Shown: one piece after another, positions 1 through 9,140 of the stretch | Numbering within the stretch: the first letter of the stretch is position 1 | How the letters are laid out: each line of letters opens with the position of its first letter | The notes under the pieces: generated by a model | Told to the model about the DNA's origin: nothing | What the model saw: only the letters and a program-made list of their open reading frames with translations | Database searches by the model: none | From: Anaerolinea sp. | GTDB taxonomy: Bacteria > Chloroflexota > Anaerolineae > Anaerolineales > Anaerolineaceae | Assembly (NCBI GenBank): GCA_029975965.1 | Contig: JARKOV010000172.1 | Location: 1-64,000 of the forward strand | DNA length: 64,000 nucleotides | Reading direction: 5' to 3' | Position numbers and translations under genes: made by a program

Positions 1-2
1 GA

Positions 3-60
3 GTTTCAATTTTTCTGTAAATTGTGGGGCCAAGCCCACATTTTACATAAAAATTGAAAC
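3..60. repeat. Long imperfect palindrome (extragenic hairpin)
   Basis: A 12-bp perfect inverted repeat, GTTTCAATTTTT at 3-14 and its complement at 49-60, encloses a second arm pair (TGTAAA at 16-21, TTTACA at 42-47) and a GC core around TGTGGGG/CCCACA. Nearly the whole 58 bp can fold as one hairpin. The core resembles a hairpin at 32945-32964. It could be a terminator of an upstream gene or a dispersed palindromic element. Only one copy is visible and it sits at the window edge. Confidence 0.6.
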
Positions 61-137
61 ACAATCTCTCTCATCGTATCTGCAACGGGTAAAGGTAGCG
101 TGGATTATATCATGCGGCCTGGGGGGAAGGCGAATGG

Positions 138-143
138 TATAAT
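138..143 (+). promoter_or_regulatory. Extended -10 promoter element, probably leaderless
   Basis: TATAAT preceded by TGG gives an extended -10 (TGnTATAAT). The GTG start of the DUF951 gene follows after exactly 6 nt, so transcription would start at or near the start codon. No convincing -35 was seen. Confidence 0.6.
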
Positions 144-149
144 CGGGTC

Positions 150-359
150 GTGCTGCCCGATCTTCGCCTCGACGATGTAGTCACGCTACGCAAACCGCAT
201 CCCTGTGGGGGGTATCGCTGGAAGGTGGTCAGGCTGGGCGCGGACATCGGGCTGGAATGCCTGACCTGCCAACGGGTGGTCTTGCTGGCGCGGCGCGAGG
301 TGGCCCGGCGGGCCAAGAAGATCGAACACGGGGGCGGGCATGATGCTCAACCCGGTTGA
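150..359 (+). CDS. DUF951 family protein
   Basis: A 69-residue protein matching the small DUF951 family: the N-terminal half carries RKPHPCGGYRWKV (residues 14-26), then LECLTC. Three cysteines (C19, C37, C40) could bind a metal, though that is inference; the family has no settled function. The GTG start at 150 has no ribosome-binding site but lies 6 nt after a TATAAT box, which fits a leaderless message. The last 20 bases overlap the next gene, so the two are probably co-transcribed. The tail after about residue 58 is unlike the family core and may only reflect read-through into the overlap. Confidence 0.8.
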   Translation: MLPDLRLDDVVTLRKPHPCGGYRWKVVRLGADIGLECLTCQRVVLLARREVARRAKKIEHGGGHDAQPG

Positions 360-1515
360 CCGGCAGACTTCCCAACCTGGCGAACCGCCCGGCGCCAACC
401 GGCGCAACATCCTTTTCCTGTTTTCCGATACCGGCGGAGGTCACCGCAGCGCAGCCGAAGCGATCATCGAGGCGCTCGGCCTCGAGTTTCCGGGGCAGAT
501 TGCCTGCGAGATGGTCGATATCTTCAAGGAATACGCCCCCCCGCCGCTCAACCTGGCCCCGCGCATTTACCCGCCGCTCTCGCGGCATCCCACGCTGTGG
601 GGCATGGGTTACCGCCTGAGCGACGGGCCGCGGCGAACGCGCGCCTTTTACAACGCCATCTGGCCTTATGTTCGCCGTAACCTGCGCGCTTTGCTCGACG
701 AACACCCCGCCGACCTGGTGGTGTCGGTGCACCAGTTGATCAACGTGCCGGTGGCACGGCTGGTGGCGATGTACGGGCTGCCGTTCATCACCGTGGTGAC
801 CGACATGGTCACCACGCACGCCGCCTGGTACGCCACGCGCGCCACGCACACCATCGTCCCCACGCAGGAGGCGTACCGGCGCGGCTTGAAGGCCGGGATG
901 TCTCCGCACCAGATGAGCGTGGTGGGCATGCCGGTCGCGGATCGCTTTTGCCAGCCGCAGGGCGATCGCAGCGCGATTCGCCAGAGGCTGGGTTGGCCGG
1001 AAGATCGCCCGACGGTGTTGATGGTCGGCGGCGGCGAAGGCATGGGACCGCTGGAGGAGATGACCGCGGCGCTCGACCAGGCCGGGCTGCCGGTGGCGCT
1101 GGCGGTGATCACCGGCCGGAACCAGGCGCTGAAAAGTCGCCTGGAGAAACGCCGCTGGAAGCTGCCGGTGCAGATCTATGGCTTCGTAACCGAAATGCCC
1201 GCCTTCATGCATGCGGCGGATTTCCTGGTCACCAAAGCCGGGCCGGGGACGATCAGCGAAGCCTTCATCGCCGGATTGCCGGTGATCCTCTACAGCAAAA
1301 TGCCCGGCCAGGAAGACGGCAATGTGACCTTCGTGGTGGAGAAAGGCGCGGGGGTGTGGGCACCCGAACCGGCCGAGGTGGTGGAGACGCTGCGCACCTG
1401 GCTGGATTCCCCCGAGACACACAGGCGCGTGGCGCAAGTCTCGCGCAGCCTGGCGCGCCCACATGCGTCGCGGGAGATCGCGCGGCTGCTGGCGGCGCGG
1501 ATCGGGATTCAATGA
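340..1515 (+). CDS. MGDG synthase / UgtP-type glycolipid glycosyltransferase (GT28)
   Basis: A 391-aa GT-B glycosyltransferase of the monogalactosyl-/processive diacylglycerol glucosyltransferase type, expected to transfer a hexose from UDP-sugar to diacylglycerol at the inner face of the membrane. The N-terminal MGDG_synth domain starts with LFLFSDTGGGHRSAAEAI (about 26-43), whose GGGH is the family hallmark. The C-terminal nucleotide-sugar half has GGGEGMGPLEEM (about 230) and TKAGPGTISEAFIAGLPVIL (about 298-317). The ATG at 340 overlaps the DUF951 gene. A long hydrophilic leader (1-22) precedes the first strand, so the start could be slightly downstream. The lipid acceptor and the sugar cannot be told from sequence. 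Confidence 0.82.
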   Translation: MMLNPVDRQTSQPGEPPGANRRNILFLFSDTGGGHRSAAEAIIEALGLEFPGQIACEMVDIFKEYAPPPLNLAPRIYPPLSRHPTLWGMGYRLSDGPRRTRAFYNAIWPYVRRNLRALLDEHPADLVVSVHQLINVPVARLVAMYGLPFITVVTDMVTTHAAWYATRATHTIVPTQEAYRRGLKAGMSPHQMSVVGMPVADRFCQPQGDRSAIRQRLGWPEDRPTVLMVGGGEGMGPLEEMTAALDQAGLPVALAVITGRNQALKSRLEKRRWKLPVQIYGFVTEMPAFMHAADFLVTKAGPGTISEAFIAGLPVILYSKMPGQEDGNVTFVVEKGAGVWAPEPAEVVETLRTWLDSPETHRRVAQVSRSLARPHASREIARLLAARIGIQ

Positions 1516-1556
1516 AACCGCAACGTCCCGACTGAACTGCCCGGTCAATTTTCCCT

Positions 1557-1562
1557 TATAAT
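1557..1562 (+). promoter_or_regulatory. -10 element of tsaE, probably leaderless
   Basis: Consensus TATAAT with exactly 6 nt between it and the tsaE ATG at 1569. No Shine-Dalgarno fits in that gap, so a leaderless transcript is the simplest reading. No clear -35. Confidence 0.6.
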
Positions 1563-1568
1563 GTACGT

Positions 1569-2063
1569 ATGCCCATTCTGGATGGGAACACCTTTGAATT
1601 TTTGAGCCGCAGCCCCGAGCAAACCCGCCGCCTGGGCGCGCGCCTGGGTGCTTTACTGCAGACCGGCGACCTGGTTTGCCTGGCGGGCGACCTGGGCAGC
1701 GGGAAGACCACCATGGTCCAGGGTATCGCGCAGGGTTGGGGTACCCTGGACCCGGTCTCCAGCCCGAGTTTTGTGCTGGTCAACCATTACCGGCGGCCGG
1801 ATGGGCAGACCCTCTATCACATGGACTCGTACCGCATCGAGGACGCGCTGCAGGCCGAGGAACTCGACCTGGATTTAATGCTCGAGTCGGGCGCGTTGGT
1901 GCTGGAGTGGGCCGACCGAATCCGCGAGATCTTGCCGGAGGAGTGCCTGTGGGTGAACCTGCGCTGGCTGGCAGAGGAGCAGCGCGGGATGGTGATCAAC
2001 GCTCGCGGCGCGCGGTTCGTAAGCCTGTTGGGCGAATTCCGCCAGAAAGCGTTTGGAGGGTAG
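1569..2063 (+). CDS. tsaE: tRNA threonylcarbamoyladenosine biosynthesis ATPase TsaE
   Basis: A 164-aa P-loop ATPase that works with TsaB and TsaD in transferring threonylcarbamoyl to A37 of ANN-decoding tRNAs. Walker A is GDLGSGKTT (40-48). The family motifs SPSFVLVN (about 64) and HMDSYR (about 83) follow, and the length is normal for the family. The tsaB gene begins directly after the stop, and tsaE-tsaB-rimI is a classic bacterial order. tsaD is not in the window. The ATG lies 6 nt downstream of a TATAAT box. Confidence 0.93.
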   Translation: MPILDGNTFEFLSRSPEQTRRLGARLGALLQTGDLVCLAGDLGSGKTTMVQGIAQGWGTLDPVSSPSFVLVNHYRRPDGQTLYHMDSYRIEDALQAEELDLDLMLESGALVLEWADRIREILPEECLWVNLRWLAEEQRGMVINARGARFVSLLGEFRQKAFGG

Positions 2064-2064
2064 C

Positions 2065-2733
2065 ATGCTGCTGGCGGTTGACACCTCGACCCAGTGGATG
2101 GGGCTTGCGCTTTACGATGGCAGCCAGGTGCTGGCGGAGATCAGTTGGACGACCCGTCACCACCATACGGTGGAACTGGCCCCGGCGGTCGCGCGCCTGC
2201 TGGAGCAGAGCGGCACCACGGCCGGCGAAATCGAGTGTTTCGGGGTGGCGCTGGGGCCGGGGAGTTTCACCAGCCTGCGCATCGGGCTCGCCCTGGTCAA
2301 GGGTATGGCGCTGAGCCTGCACGCGCCGGTGATCGGCGTGCCAAGCCTGGATTTCCTCGCCATGGCTCAGCCGGTGCGGGATATCCCGATGGCGGCCGTG
2401 CTGCAAGCCGGGCGCGGGCGGTTGGGCCTGGTGTGGTACAAAGCCCACAAGGGGCGCTGGCAGCCACAAGGCGCGCCGGTGATCACAACCGCCGAGGACC
2501 TTGCCGGGCAGATCGAGACTCCCACGCTGGTCGTCGGTGAGCTGACCGCCGCCGAGCGGCAAATCTTTGGCAGAAAACGGCGCATCGCCCTGTTGGCATC
2601 GCCGGCTGAATCGGTCCGGCGGCCGTCCTTCTTGGCCGAGATGGCCTGGCAGATCTGGAAGTCGGGAAAAATATCTGAAATCAACAGCCTCGCGCCGATC
2701 TACCTGCACGTGGCAGAGGTGATTCCCTCTTGA
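2065..2733 (+). CDS. tsaB: tRNA threonylcarbamoyladenosine biosynthesis protein TsaB
   Basis: A 222-aa ASKHA-fold protein, the non-catalytic partner of TsaD in t6A synthesis. The N-terminus LLAVDTSTQWMGLALYD is the first ASKHA strand pair, and ALGPGSFTSLRIGLALVKG is the TsaB signature. ATG 2065 was chosen over an in-frame TTG at 2053 because GGAGGG sits 5-10 bases upstream and the protein then begins at the usual first strand. It starts 1 nt after the tsaE stop and overlaps the rimI start. Confidence 0.92.
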   Translation: MLLAVDTSTQWMGLALYDGSQVLAEISWTTRHHHTVELAPAVARLLEQSGTTAGEIECFGVALGPGSFTSLRIGLALVKGMALSLHAPVIGVPSLDFLAMAQPVRDIPMAAVLQAGRGRLGLVWYKAHKGRWQPQGAPVITTAEDLAGQIETPTLVVGELTAAERQIFGRKRRIALLASPAESVRRPSFLAEMAWQIWKSGKISEINSLAPIYLHVAEVIPS

Positions 2734-3245
2734 GCGGGCCCGCTCACGGAGCGGATGTGCGGCTGCGGCCCATGCGGTTGGAAGACGTGCCGCGCGTGCG
2801 ACAGATCGATGTGCTCTCTTTCAGCCTGCCCTGGTCAGAGCGCAGCTACCGTTTCGAGGTGGCTGAGAACGAAAATTCCTCTTGCTGGGTGGCCGAGGTG
2901 AGCGGTGATGACGGCCAGCCGACGGTGGTTGGGATGATGGTGAACTGGATCATCCTCGACGAGCTGCACATCGCGACCATCGCGGTGCACCCGGACTACC
3001 GGCGCATGGGCATTGGGCGCAAGCTGCTGGTGCAGGGGCTGCAGGCGGGGGTCGAGCGAGGCGCGCGCCTGGCCTACCTGGAGGTGCGCCGCGGCAACCA
3101 GGCCGCCCAGGCGATGTATGCGGGTTTTGGTTTCGTGACCAGTGGGGTGCGACCGCGCTACTACCAGGACAACCATGAAGATGCGCTGTTGATGACCTTG
3201 CAGCCGCTTGACGCGCAAGCGATCGAAGCGGGCAACCAACCCTAG
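2730..3245 (+). CDS. rimI: Ribosomal-protein-alanine N-acetyltransferase RimI
   Basis: A GNAT acetyltransferase of about 171 aa, expected to acetylate the N-terminal alanine of ribosomal protein S18. Acetyl-CoA motif A is IAVHPDYRRMGIGRKLLVQG, with RRMGIG as the pyrophosphate loop. LEVRRGNQAAQAMYAGFGF and the late RPRYYQDNHEDALLM are typical of RimI. The TTG at 2730 overlaps the tsaB stop; an in-frame GTG at 2757 would start just before the first strand and is an equally plausible start. The position after tsaE-tsaB supports the assignment over a generic GNAT. Confidence 0.87.
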   Translation: MSGPAHGADVRLRPMRLEDVPRVRQIDVLSFSLPWSERSYRFEVAENENSSCWVAEVSGDDGQPTVVGMMVNWIILDELHIATIAVHPDYRRMGIGRKLLVQGLQAGVERGARLAYLEVRRGNQAAQAMYAGFGFVTSGVRPRYYQDNHEDALLMTLQPLDAQAIEAGNQP

Positions 3246-3266
3246 ACCGGATTGTGGAGGTGAAGA

Positions 3267-3914
3267 ATGGACGCGAAGAAAGTGCTGAATGAAATTGCCG
3301 GCCAGACGGTGGTGTGCACTCGCTGCCAGCTTCACCTGTCGCGGAAAAAGGCCGTGCCCGGCGAGGGACCATCGGACGCCGAGGTCATGTTAATTGGCGA
3401 AGGTCCCGGGTTCTATGAAAATGAGCAAGGTCGCCCCTTCGTTGGCGCGGCGGGGAAGTACCTTGACGAGTTGCTCTTGAAAGGCGGGTTGAAACGCGAA
3501 GAGGTTTTTATCACCAACGTGGTCAAATGCCGGCCACCTGGCAACCGCGACCCGCTGCCCGAGGAGCTTTCGGCGTGCGGCGATTACCTCGACCGGCAGA
3601 TCGAGGCGATTAACCCGCGCGTGATCGTCACCCTGGGGCGCTATTCGATGGCGAAATTCATGGCCAACGTGCGCATCAGCGACGTGCACGGGCAGCCTTT
3701 CTGGAACCGCGGGCGCCTGGTGGTGCCGATGTTTCACCCGGCAGCCGCCTTGCACCAACCGTCGTTGAAAACCAGCGTGGAGCGCGATTTTGCGCGTCTG
3801 AGCGAATTTGTCCAGCAGGCGCGCACGGCCGCCCCGAAAATCGAGGCAAAGAAGGAAAGCGAAGCGCCGCCGGTCGCTAACCACGATCAACCGACGCAAC
3901 TGAGCCTGTTCTAG
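3267..3914 (+). CDS. Family 4 (4Fe-4S) uracil-DNA glycosylase
   Basis: A 215-aa uracil-DNA glycosylase of the thermostable, iron-sulfur family 4 (UDGa) type, removing uracil from DNA. The four cluster cysteines are in the expected places: C17 and C20 (CTRC), C88 (VVKC) and C104 (SAC). The catalytic/uracil-binding motif is GEGPGFYENEQGRPFVGAAG, and the distal DNA-binding motif is FHPAAALHQPSLK. The last 30 residues are charged and probably disordered, ending QLSLF, which resembles a beta-clamp-binding peptide (QLxLF). GGAGGTGAAG precedes the ATG. Confidence 0.92.
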   Translation: MDAKKVLNEIAGQTVVCTRCQLHLSRKKAVPGEGPSDAEVMLIGEGPGFYENEQGRPFVGAAGKYLDELLLKGGLKREEVFITNVVKCRPPGNRDPLPEELSACGDYLDRQIEAINPRVIVTLGRYSMAKFMANVRISDVHGQPFWNRGRLVVPMFHPAAALHQPSLKTSVERDFARLSEFVQQARTAAPKIEAKKESEAPPVANHDQPTQLSLF

Positions 3915-4002
3915 GCCCGGCACCGCGTTCATAACGAAAACCGACCCATTGTTTCTAGAAGATAAGGCGAGCAACGCCTGAAACGTTGTCTCTTTAACCG
4001 GC

Positions 4003-5748
4003 TTGAAAATACCGCTCAAAGCTTATTGGGATTTATTGGCCCGCCATATCCGCCCGCAGCGCTGGCGGTTTATCGCGCTGTGTGCCTTGCTCTTGCTGAG
4101 CATCGGCTTGCAGGTGATCAACCCGCAAATCATCGGTCGCTTCATCGACGACGCCCTGGCGGGCGAAGCGTTGGAGAAGCTGGCTGTATCGGCGGGTTTC
4201 TTCCTCGGCATCGCCCTGCTGCTCCAGGCAGTTCTGGTGGGGGTGACCTACCTGGGTGAGTCGGTGGCGTGGACGGCAACCAACGCCTTGCGCGCCGAGC
4301 TGGCTACCCACTGCCTGCGACTGGATTTAGGGTTTCACAACCAGCACACCCCCGGCGAGTTGATCGAGCGCATCGACGGCGACGTGTCGGAGATGGCGCT
4401 GTTTTTCTCGCAGTTCGTGGTGATGCTGGTCGGCAACCTGCTGCTGGTCATCGGCATCCTCGTGGCGCTGTTCATCCGCGATTGGCGGCTGGGCCTGGCG
4501 TTCAGCCTCTTTGCTTCTATCGGGGTGGCGTTGCTGGTGCGGTATCGCGATATCGCGTTGCCCTATTGGAAAGCGCGCCGCCAGGCAGAAGCGGACCTGT
4601 TCGGCTTCATCGAAGAACAGCTCACCGGTTTGGAGGACATCCGGTCGAACGGGGCCGAAGGCTTCGTGGCGCGCGAGCTGCACCGCCTGCAGGCGAACAT
4701 TTTCAAAAGCGACCGCATGGCGCACTGGAAAAACTGGCTGTTGGAGAACCTGATGGGCGGCATCCTCGCCCTGGGCAGCGCGCTGGCAATCGGGATGGGC
4801 TACGCCCTTTTTGGCGGCGGTTTGATCACGGTGGGCACGGTCTACCTGGTGATCCGTTACATGGACCTGCTCGAGACGCCGATTCGCGCGCTGACCCACG
4901 AGGTGCAGAGCTTCCAGACGATCGGCGCGTGCGTGGAACGCCTCACCGAGCTGCGCAAGCTGGCGCCGCAGGTGGTTGAGGGGCCGGGAGCCGACCCTGG
5001 CGCGGGGGCGCTGCAGCTCTCCTTCGATCGCGTGACGTTTGCCTACGACAGCGACGAGCCGGTGCTGAGCGAGCTGTCGTTCAACCTGCAGCCGGGGGCT
5101 ACCCTGGGGTTGCTTGGCCGAACCGGAAGCGGCAAGACCACGCTGGCGCGGCTGATCTTCCGGCTCTATGACCCGACCTCGGGGAAGATTCGCCTGAACG
5201 GTCGCGAGCTGAGCCAGATGCAGCTCGCCGAGCTGCGCAGCCGGGTGGCGCTGGTCACGCAGGACGTGCAGCTTTTCCGGGCCAGCCTGCGCGACAACCT
5301 GACGTTCTTCGACCGCAGCATCGGCGATGGGCAGATCGAGGCGGTGATCGATGAGCTTGGGTTAACTGGCTGGTACCGCTCGCTGCCGCAAGGATTGGAC
5401 ACGCAGCTCGAGTCGGGCGCGCGCAGCCTGTCGGCCGGCGAGGCGCAATTGCTGGCGCTGACGCGCGTCTTCATGCGCAACCCGGGGCTGGTGATCCTCG
5501 ACGAGCCTTCCTCGCGCCTGGACCCGGCGACCGAGCAGCACATCGAGCGCGCCATCGACCGCCTGTTGCGGGAGCGCTCGGCGATCATCATCGCCCACCG
5601 GCTGGGCACGGTGCACCGCGTGGACGAAATCCTGATCCTCGAAGACGGGCGGGCGACCGAATATGGCGCGCGCCGGGCGCTGGCAGCCGACCCGGCATCC
5701 CGTTTTTACAACCTGTTGCAGACGGGCCTCGAAGAGGTGCTGGCATGA
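4003..5748 (+). CDS. ABC exporter half-transporter, canonical Walker B subunit
   Basis: A 581-aa type IV ABC exporter half: six predicted membrane segments in about 1-310 and an ATPase domain from about 335. Walker A is [16 protein letters not shown] (about 368-383), and Walker [14 protein letters not shown] keeps the catalytic Glu. The H-loop is AHRLG. The signature is LSAGEAQ rather than LSGGQ. The next gene overlaps by 4 bp and encodes the partner, so the pair should form a heterodimer. The substrate (lipid, peptide or drug) cannot be read from sequence. The TTG start at 4003 lacks an obvious Shine-Dalgarno. Confidence 0.88.
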   Translation: MKIPLKAYWDLLARHIRPQRWRFIALCALLLLSIGLQVINPQIIGRFIDDALAGEALEKLAVSAGFFLGIALLLQAVLVGVTYLGESVAWTATNALRAELATHCLRLDLGFHNQHTPGELIERIDGDVSEMALFFSQFVVMLVGNLLLVIGILVALFIRDWRLGLAFSLFASIGVALLVRYRDIALPYWKARRQAEADLFGFIEEQLTGLEDIRSNGAEGFVARELHRLQANIFKSDRMAHWKNWLLENLMGGILALGSALAIGMGYALFGGGLITVGTVYLVIRYMDLLETPIRALTHEVQSFQTIGACVERLTELRKLAPQVVEGPGADPGAGALQLSFDRVTFAYDSDEPVLSELSFNLQPGATLGLLGRTGSGKTTLARLIFRLYDPTSGKIRLNGRELSQMQLAELRSRVALVTQDVQLFRASLRDNLTFFDRSIGDGQIEAVIDELGLTGWYRSLPQGLDTQLESGARSLSAGEAQLLALTRVFMRNPGLVILDEPSSRLDPATEQHIERAIDRLLRERSAIIIAHRLGTVHRVDEILILEDGRATEYGARRALAADPASRFYNLLQTGLEEVLA

Positions 5749-7583
5749 GCGCCATGGACGAGACCCTGCACACCGAGCGTGGCACCGGCGGCCTGGCGGC
5801 CTGGCAGGTGATCCTGCGCATGCTGCGCTTCCGTTTCAGGTTATGGGTGATCGATTTCTTCTCGGTGGTGTCCACCCGCCTTGCCTGGCAGATCCTGCCG
5901 GGGCTGTGGCTGAAGGTCTTCTTCGACCTGCTGACCGGCGAATCGCGGGCGGGATATACCATCTGGACGGTGCTGGCGCTGGTCGTCGCGGCTTACCTGG
6001 GGCGCGTGCTCGGCTCATACGGCTTTTACTACGCGGATGTGCCGATCTTCTCGGAGATCGCGCTGTTGCTGCGCAAGAACCTGATGCGCTACATCCTGCG
6101 CCGCCCGGGGGCTTCGCCGCTGCCCGATTCGCCGGGCGAGGCGGTCAGCCGCTTCCGCAACGATGTGATCGAGATTCCGCTGTTTGTGATCTGGATCAAC
6201 GACATCCTCACCGGGGTGCTGGTGGTGCTGACAGCGGTGATCATCTTGCTGCGCATTGACGTGCTGATCACGGTGGTCGCGTTCGTCCCGCTGGTGGTGG
6301 TTGGTTTCATCGCATCGGCGGCGTCCAGTCGCATCGAGCGCTACCGGCGCGCCAGCCGGCAGGCGACTGGCGCGGTGACCGGGTTCATCGGCGAGTTCTT
6401 CGGCGCGGTCCAGGCGGTCAAGGTGGCAGACGCCGAGAAGAACGTGATCCGCCATTTCGAGAGCCTCAACGAGGAGCGGCGCAAGCTGACGCTGCGCGAG
6501 CGCCTGTTCGACACGATCCTCGAGTCGATCTGGCGCAACATGTCGAACCTGGGCACCGGCCTGGTGCTGATCCTGGCGGGACAGTCAATGCGCAGCGGAT
6601 CGCTGACGGTGGGCGATTTCTCGTTGTTCGTGTACATGCTGCAAAGCGTGGGCGACCTTTCGACTTTCGGGGGCATGCTGGTGGCGCGCTACAAACAGTT
6701 GACTGTTTCGGTGGAGAGGATGTATCGCCTGATGCAAGGCGCGCCGAAGGAAGCCCTGGTGGAGATTAGCCCGATTAATTTGAACGGACCTCTGCCGGAG
6801 GTGAGCCTTCCTGCGGCTCAGCCTGGGGACCGGCTGGAGCGGTTGGAAGTGCGCGACTTGAGCTTCCACTATCCGGGCTCCGATCATGGAATTCAGAATG
6901 TGAGCCTGCAACTGGAGCGCGGGACTCTCACGGTGGTAACCGGGCGGGTTGGCTCCGGAAAGACGACCCTGCTGCGCGTTTTGACCGGTCTGCTGCCCAA
7001 GGACGGCGGGGAGGTGCGCTGGAACGGGGCGCTGGTGCAGGATGCGGCGACTTTCTTTGTTCCGCCGCGCTGCGCGTACACCGCGCAGGTGCCGCGCCTG
7101 TTCAGCAACACGCTGCGCAACAACATCTTGCTGGGGCTGCACAAAACCGATGCCGAGATCCTGGAGGCAATGCGCCTGGCGGTGCTGGAAAAGGACCTGG
7201 CGGAGATGGATGGCGGGCTGGATACGGTGGTGGGGCCGCGCGGGGTGCGCCTTTCGGGTGGGCAGGCACAGCGCACGGCCGCGGCGCGCATGCTGGTGCG
7301 CAAGGCTTCGCTGCTGGTGTTCGACGATCTATCCAGCGCGTTGGACGTGGAAACCGAGCGCCTGCTGTGGGAGCGCCTGTTTGAGCAGCGTGACGCCACC
7401 TGCCTGGTGGTCTCGCACCGCCGCCCGGTGCTGCGCCGCGCCGACCAGATTCTGGTGATGGCGGAGGGGCGCGTGGCGGCGCAGGGCAAGCTGGACGAGT
7501 TGCTCGAGCGCAGCGAGGAGATGCGCAATTTGTGGGCGAGTTATGAGAAGAACCCTGCGGAGACCCCTCCCAACCTCCCCTGA
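5745..7583 (+). CDS. ABC exporter half-transporter, degenerate Walker B subunit
   Basis: A 612-aa partner of the preceding half-transporter: membrane domain about 1-330, ATPase domain about 360-600. Walker A is [20 protein letters not shown] and the signature is [15 protein letters not shown]. Walker B reads [12 protein letters not shown], so the usual catalytic Glu is Asp. Paired with the LSAGE signature of the partner this would make one degenerate ATP site, as in known heterodimeric exporters. The C-terminus (TPPNLP and the stop codon) is encoded by the first unit of the palindromic tandem repeat at 7562, so the native 3' end has probably been replaced. Confidence 0.87.
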   Translation: MSAMDETLHTERGTGGLAAWQVILRMLRFRFRLWVIDFFSVVSTRLAWQILPGLWLKVFFDLLTGESRAGYTIWTVLALVVAAYLGRVLGSYGFYYADVPIFSEIALLLRKNLMRYILRRPGASPLPDSPGEAVSRFRNDVIEIPLFVIWINDILTGVLVVLTAVIILLRIDVLITVVAFVPLVVVGFIASAASSRIERYRRASRQATGAVTGFIGEFFGAVQAVKVADAEKNVIRHFESLNEERRKLTLRERLFDTILESIWRNMSNLGTGLVLILAGQSMRSGSLTVGDFSLFVYMLQSVGDLSTFGGMLVARYKQLTVSVERMYRLMQGAPKEALVEISPINLNGPLPEVSLPAAQPGDRLERLEVRDLSFHYPGSDHGIQNVSLQLERGTLTVVTGRVGSGKTTLLRVLTGLLPKDGGEVRWNGALVQDAATFFVPPRCAYTAQVPRLFSNTLRNNILLGLHKTDAEILEAMRLAVLEKDLAEMDGGLDTVVGPRGVRLSGGQAQRTAAARMLVRKASLLVFDDLSSALDVETERLLWERLFEQRDATCLVVSHRRPVLRRADQILVMAEGRVAAQGKLDELLERSEEMRNLWASYEKNPAETPPNLP

Positions 7584-7736
7584 AGGGGAGGAGAAGGACC
7601 TCTCCCGACCTCCCCTGAAGGGGAGGAGAAAGACCCCTCCCAACCTCCCCTGAAGGGGAGGAGAAAGACCCCTCCCGACCTCCCCTGAAGGGGAGGAGAT
7701 GGACCTCTCTGGGTCTACAATGAAGGGGGGAGACGC
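7562..7736. repeat. Tandem array of 35-bp palindromic repeats
   Basis: Four near-identical 35-bp units start at 7562, 7597, 7632 and 7667, with a degenerate fifth at 7702. Each contains the perfect palindrome CCTCCCCTgaAGGGGAGG, flanked by GACCCCTCCCAA or GACCTCTCCCGA on the left and GAGAAA on the right. The same unit recurs at 19612-19812 and 20291-20363. A period of 35 shifts frame each unit. It lies between the ABC exporter and the glycan operon. Confidence 0.93.
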
Positions 7737-7772
7737 TCATGAAATTCGTTACGCATTTTTCGGCAAGTTGGG

Positions 7773-7778
7773 TAAAAT
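7773..7778 (+). promoter_or_regulatory. Possible -10 element upstream of the first glycan operon
   Basis: TAAAAT, 36 nt before the GTG start of the nucleotide-sugar dehydrogenase, in a short AT-rich stretch (7740-7805) after the repeat array. A TTACGC at 7749-7754 would be a poor -35 at 18-bp spacing. The call rests only on base composition and the -10 match. Confidence 0.35.
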
Positions 7779-7814
7779 TCAGGGATTGAACAATCAAAAT
7801 CAGACCGAGGGAAT

Positions 7815-9140
7815 GTGGACAGCCAAAAAGAGCAATTAATCAACAAACTCGAAACACGCACGGCGACGATGGCGGTGCTGGGCCTGGGATATGTGGGCCT
7901 GCCGCTGGCGGTGGTGTTCGCCGAGGCGGGTTTCAAGGTGGTGGGGGTCGATCCGGTGCAGGAAAAGGTGGAGATGGTCAACCGGGGAGAGAGCTACGTG
8001 CTGGACGTGCCCGCAGAAACGTTGAAACAGCAGGTGGCGGCCGGCCGGCTTTCGGCCACGACCGATTTTGCCGCCTGCCGCGCCGCCGATGCGGTGTCGA
8101 TCTGCGTGCCCACTCCCCTGCGCAAGACCGGCGACCCAGACCTCTCCTTTATCGTCTCGGCGACCGAGGGATTGGCTCTCTACATCCATCCCGGGATGGT
8201 GGTGGTGCTCGAGTCGTCCACCTACCCCGGCACGACGCGCGAGATGGTGCTGCCGTTGCTGACCGGCAGCTCGGGGCTGACACCGGGCAAAGACCTGTTT
8301 ATCGCCTTCTCGCCGGAGCGGGTCGACCCAGGGCGCACCGACTGGACGACCAAGAACACGCCCAAGGTGGTGGGCGGGATCACCGAGGACTGCTCGGACG
8401 TGGCGGCGGCCTGGTATGCACAGGCGCTGGACACGGTGGTGCGGGTCTCCTCAGCCGAGGTGGCCGAGATGGCCAAGCTGCTCGAGAACACCTTCCGCAT
8501 GATCAACCTGGGGTTGGTCAATGAGCTGGCGATCATGTGCGACCGGCTGGGGGTGGACGTGTGGGAAGTGATCGACGCGGCGGCGACCAAGCCGTTTGGG
8601 TTCATGAAATTTACCCCTGGGCCGGGCATCGGCGGGCACTGCATCCCGATCGACCCGCTGTACCTGTCGTGGAAGATGAAATCGCTCAATTACACGGCGC
8701 GCTTCATCGAGCTGGCCTCCGAGATCAACACCAACATGCCCCGCTTCGCGGTTGGCAAGGTGCAGGATGCGCTCAACGAGCGCGGCAAGCCGGTCAAGAA
8801 CAGCCGCGTGCTGGTGCTGGGGGTGGCCTACAAGCCAGACGTGGACGACATTCGCGAGAGTCCGGCGCTGGACGTGATCCACCTGCTGCAAGCCAAGGGC
8901 GCGTGGGTGCGCTACCATGACCCATATATTCCTCGTTTCAGGCACGAAGACTGGTCGATGGAATCGGTGGCTGGCGACCGCCTGATGGACGAGGTGCGCG
9001 CCGCCGACGCAGTGGTGATCGTCACCAACCACAAGGCGTATGATTACGCAGCGATCCTGGAATCGGCCGGCCTGGTCGTGGACACGCGCAACGCGCTGGG
9101 GGCGGCCGGCAAGCACTCTCCGAAAGTGGTGAGGCTGTAA
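7815..9140 (+). CDS. UDP-N-acetyl-sugar 6-dehydrogenase (WbpA/WecC type nucleotide sugar dehydrogenase)
   Basis: A 441-aa UDP-glucose/GDP-mannose dehydrogenase family enzyme, oxidising C6 of a UDP-sugar to the uronic acid with two NAD+. The N-terminal Rossmann motif is VLGLGYVGLPLAVVF, then SICVPTP and ESSTYPGTT. The catalytic cysteine lies in GPGIGGHCIPIDPLYLSWK (C about 276). KNSRVLVLGVAYKPDVDDIRES opens the C-terminal domain. The SSTYPGTT and IPIDPLYLSWK forms favour the UDP-GlcNAc/ManNAc group (WbpA, WecC) over plain UDP-glucose dehydrogenase. The GTG start has GAGGGA upstream. It is first in an overlapping run to 14947. Confidence 0.87.
   Translation: MDSQKEQLINKLETRTATMAVLGLGYVGLPLAVVFAEAGFKVVGVDPVQEKVEMVNRGESYVLDVPAETLKQQVAAGRLSATTDFAACRAADAVSICVPTPLRKTGDPDLSFIVSATEGLALYIHPGMVVVLESSTYPGTTREMVLPLLTGSSGLTPGKDLFIAFSPERVDPGRTDWTTKNTPKVVGGITEDCSDVAAAWYAQALDTVVRVSSAEVAEMAKLLENTFRMINLGLVNELAIMCDRLGVDVWEVIDAAATKPFGFMKFTPGPGIGGHCIPIDPLYLSWKMKSLNYTARFIELASEINTNMPRFAVGKVQDALNERGKPVKNSRVLVLGVAYKPDVDDIRESPALDVIHLLQAKGAWVRYHDPYIPRFRHEDWSMESVAGDRLMDEVRAADAVVIVTNHKAYDYAAILESAGLVVDTRNALGAAGKHSPKVVRL

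Noticed and set aside
1..60. CRISPR repeat, because of GTTTCAAT at the start and ATTGAAAC at the end
   Set aside because: The two ends are arms of one 58-bp hairpin, there is no second repeat or spacer in the window, and no cas gene is near. An array just upstream of the window cannot be excluded.
229..1548. Long open frame on the - strand (439 codons)
   Set aside because: It is antisense to the GT28 gene, its product is rich in Arg/His/Pro with no domain, and such frames are common in GC-rich DNA. The same holds for antisense frames at 9853-11472, 29127-30974, 48601-49938 and the + frame 61188-62453.
7562..7736. Palindromic array as a set of intrinsic terminators
   Set aside because: The stems have only a 2-nt gap and no T-run follows. 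The array can affect RNA, but repeat-element identity is better supported.
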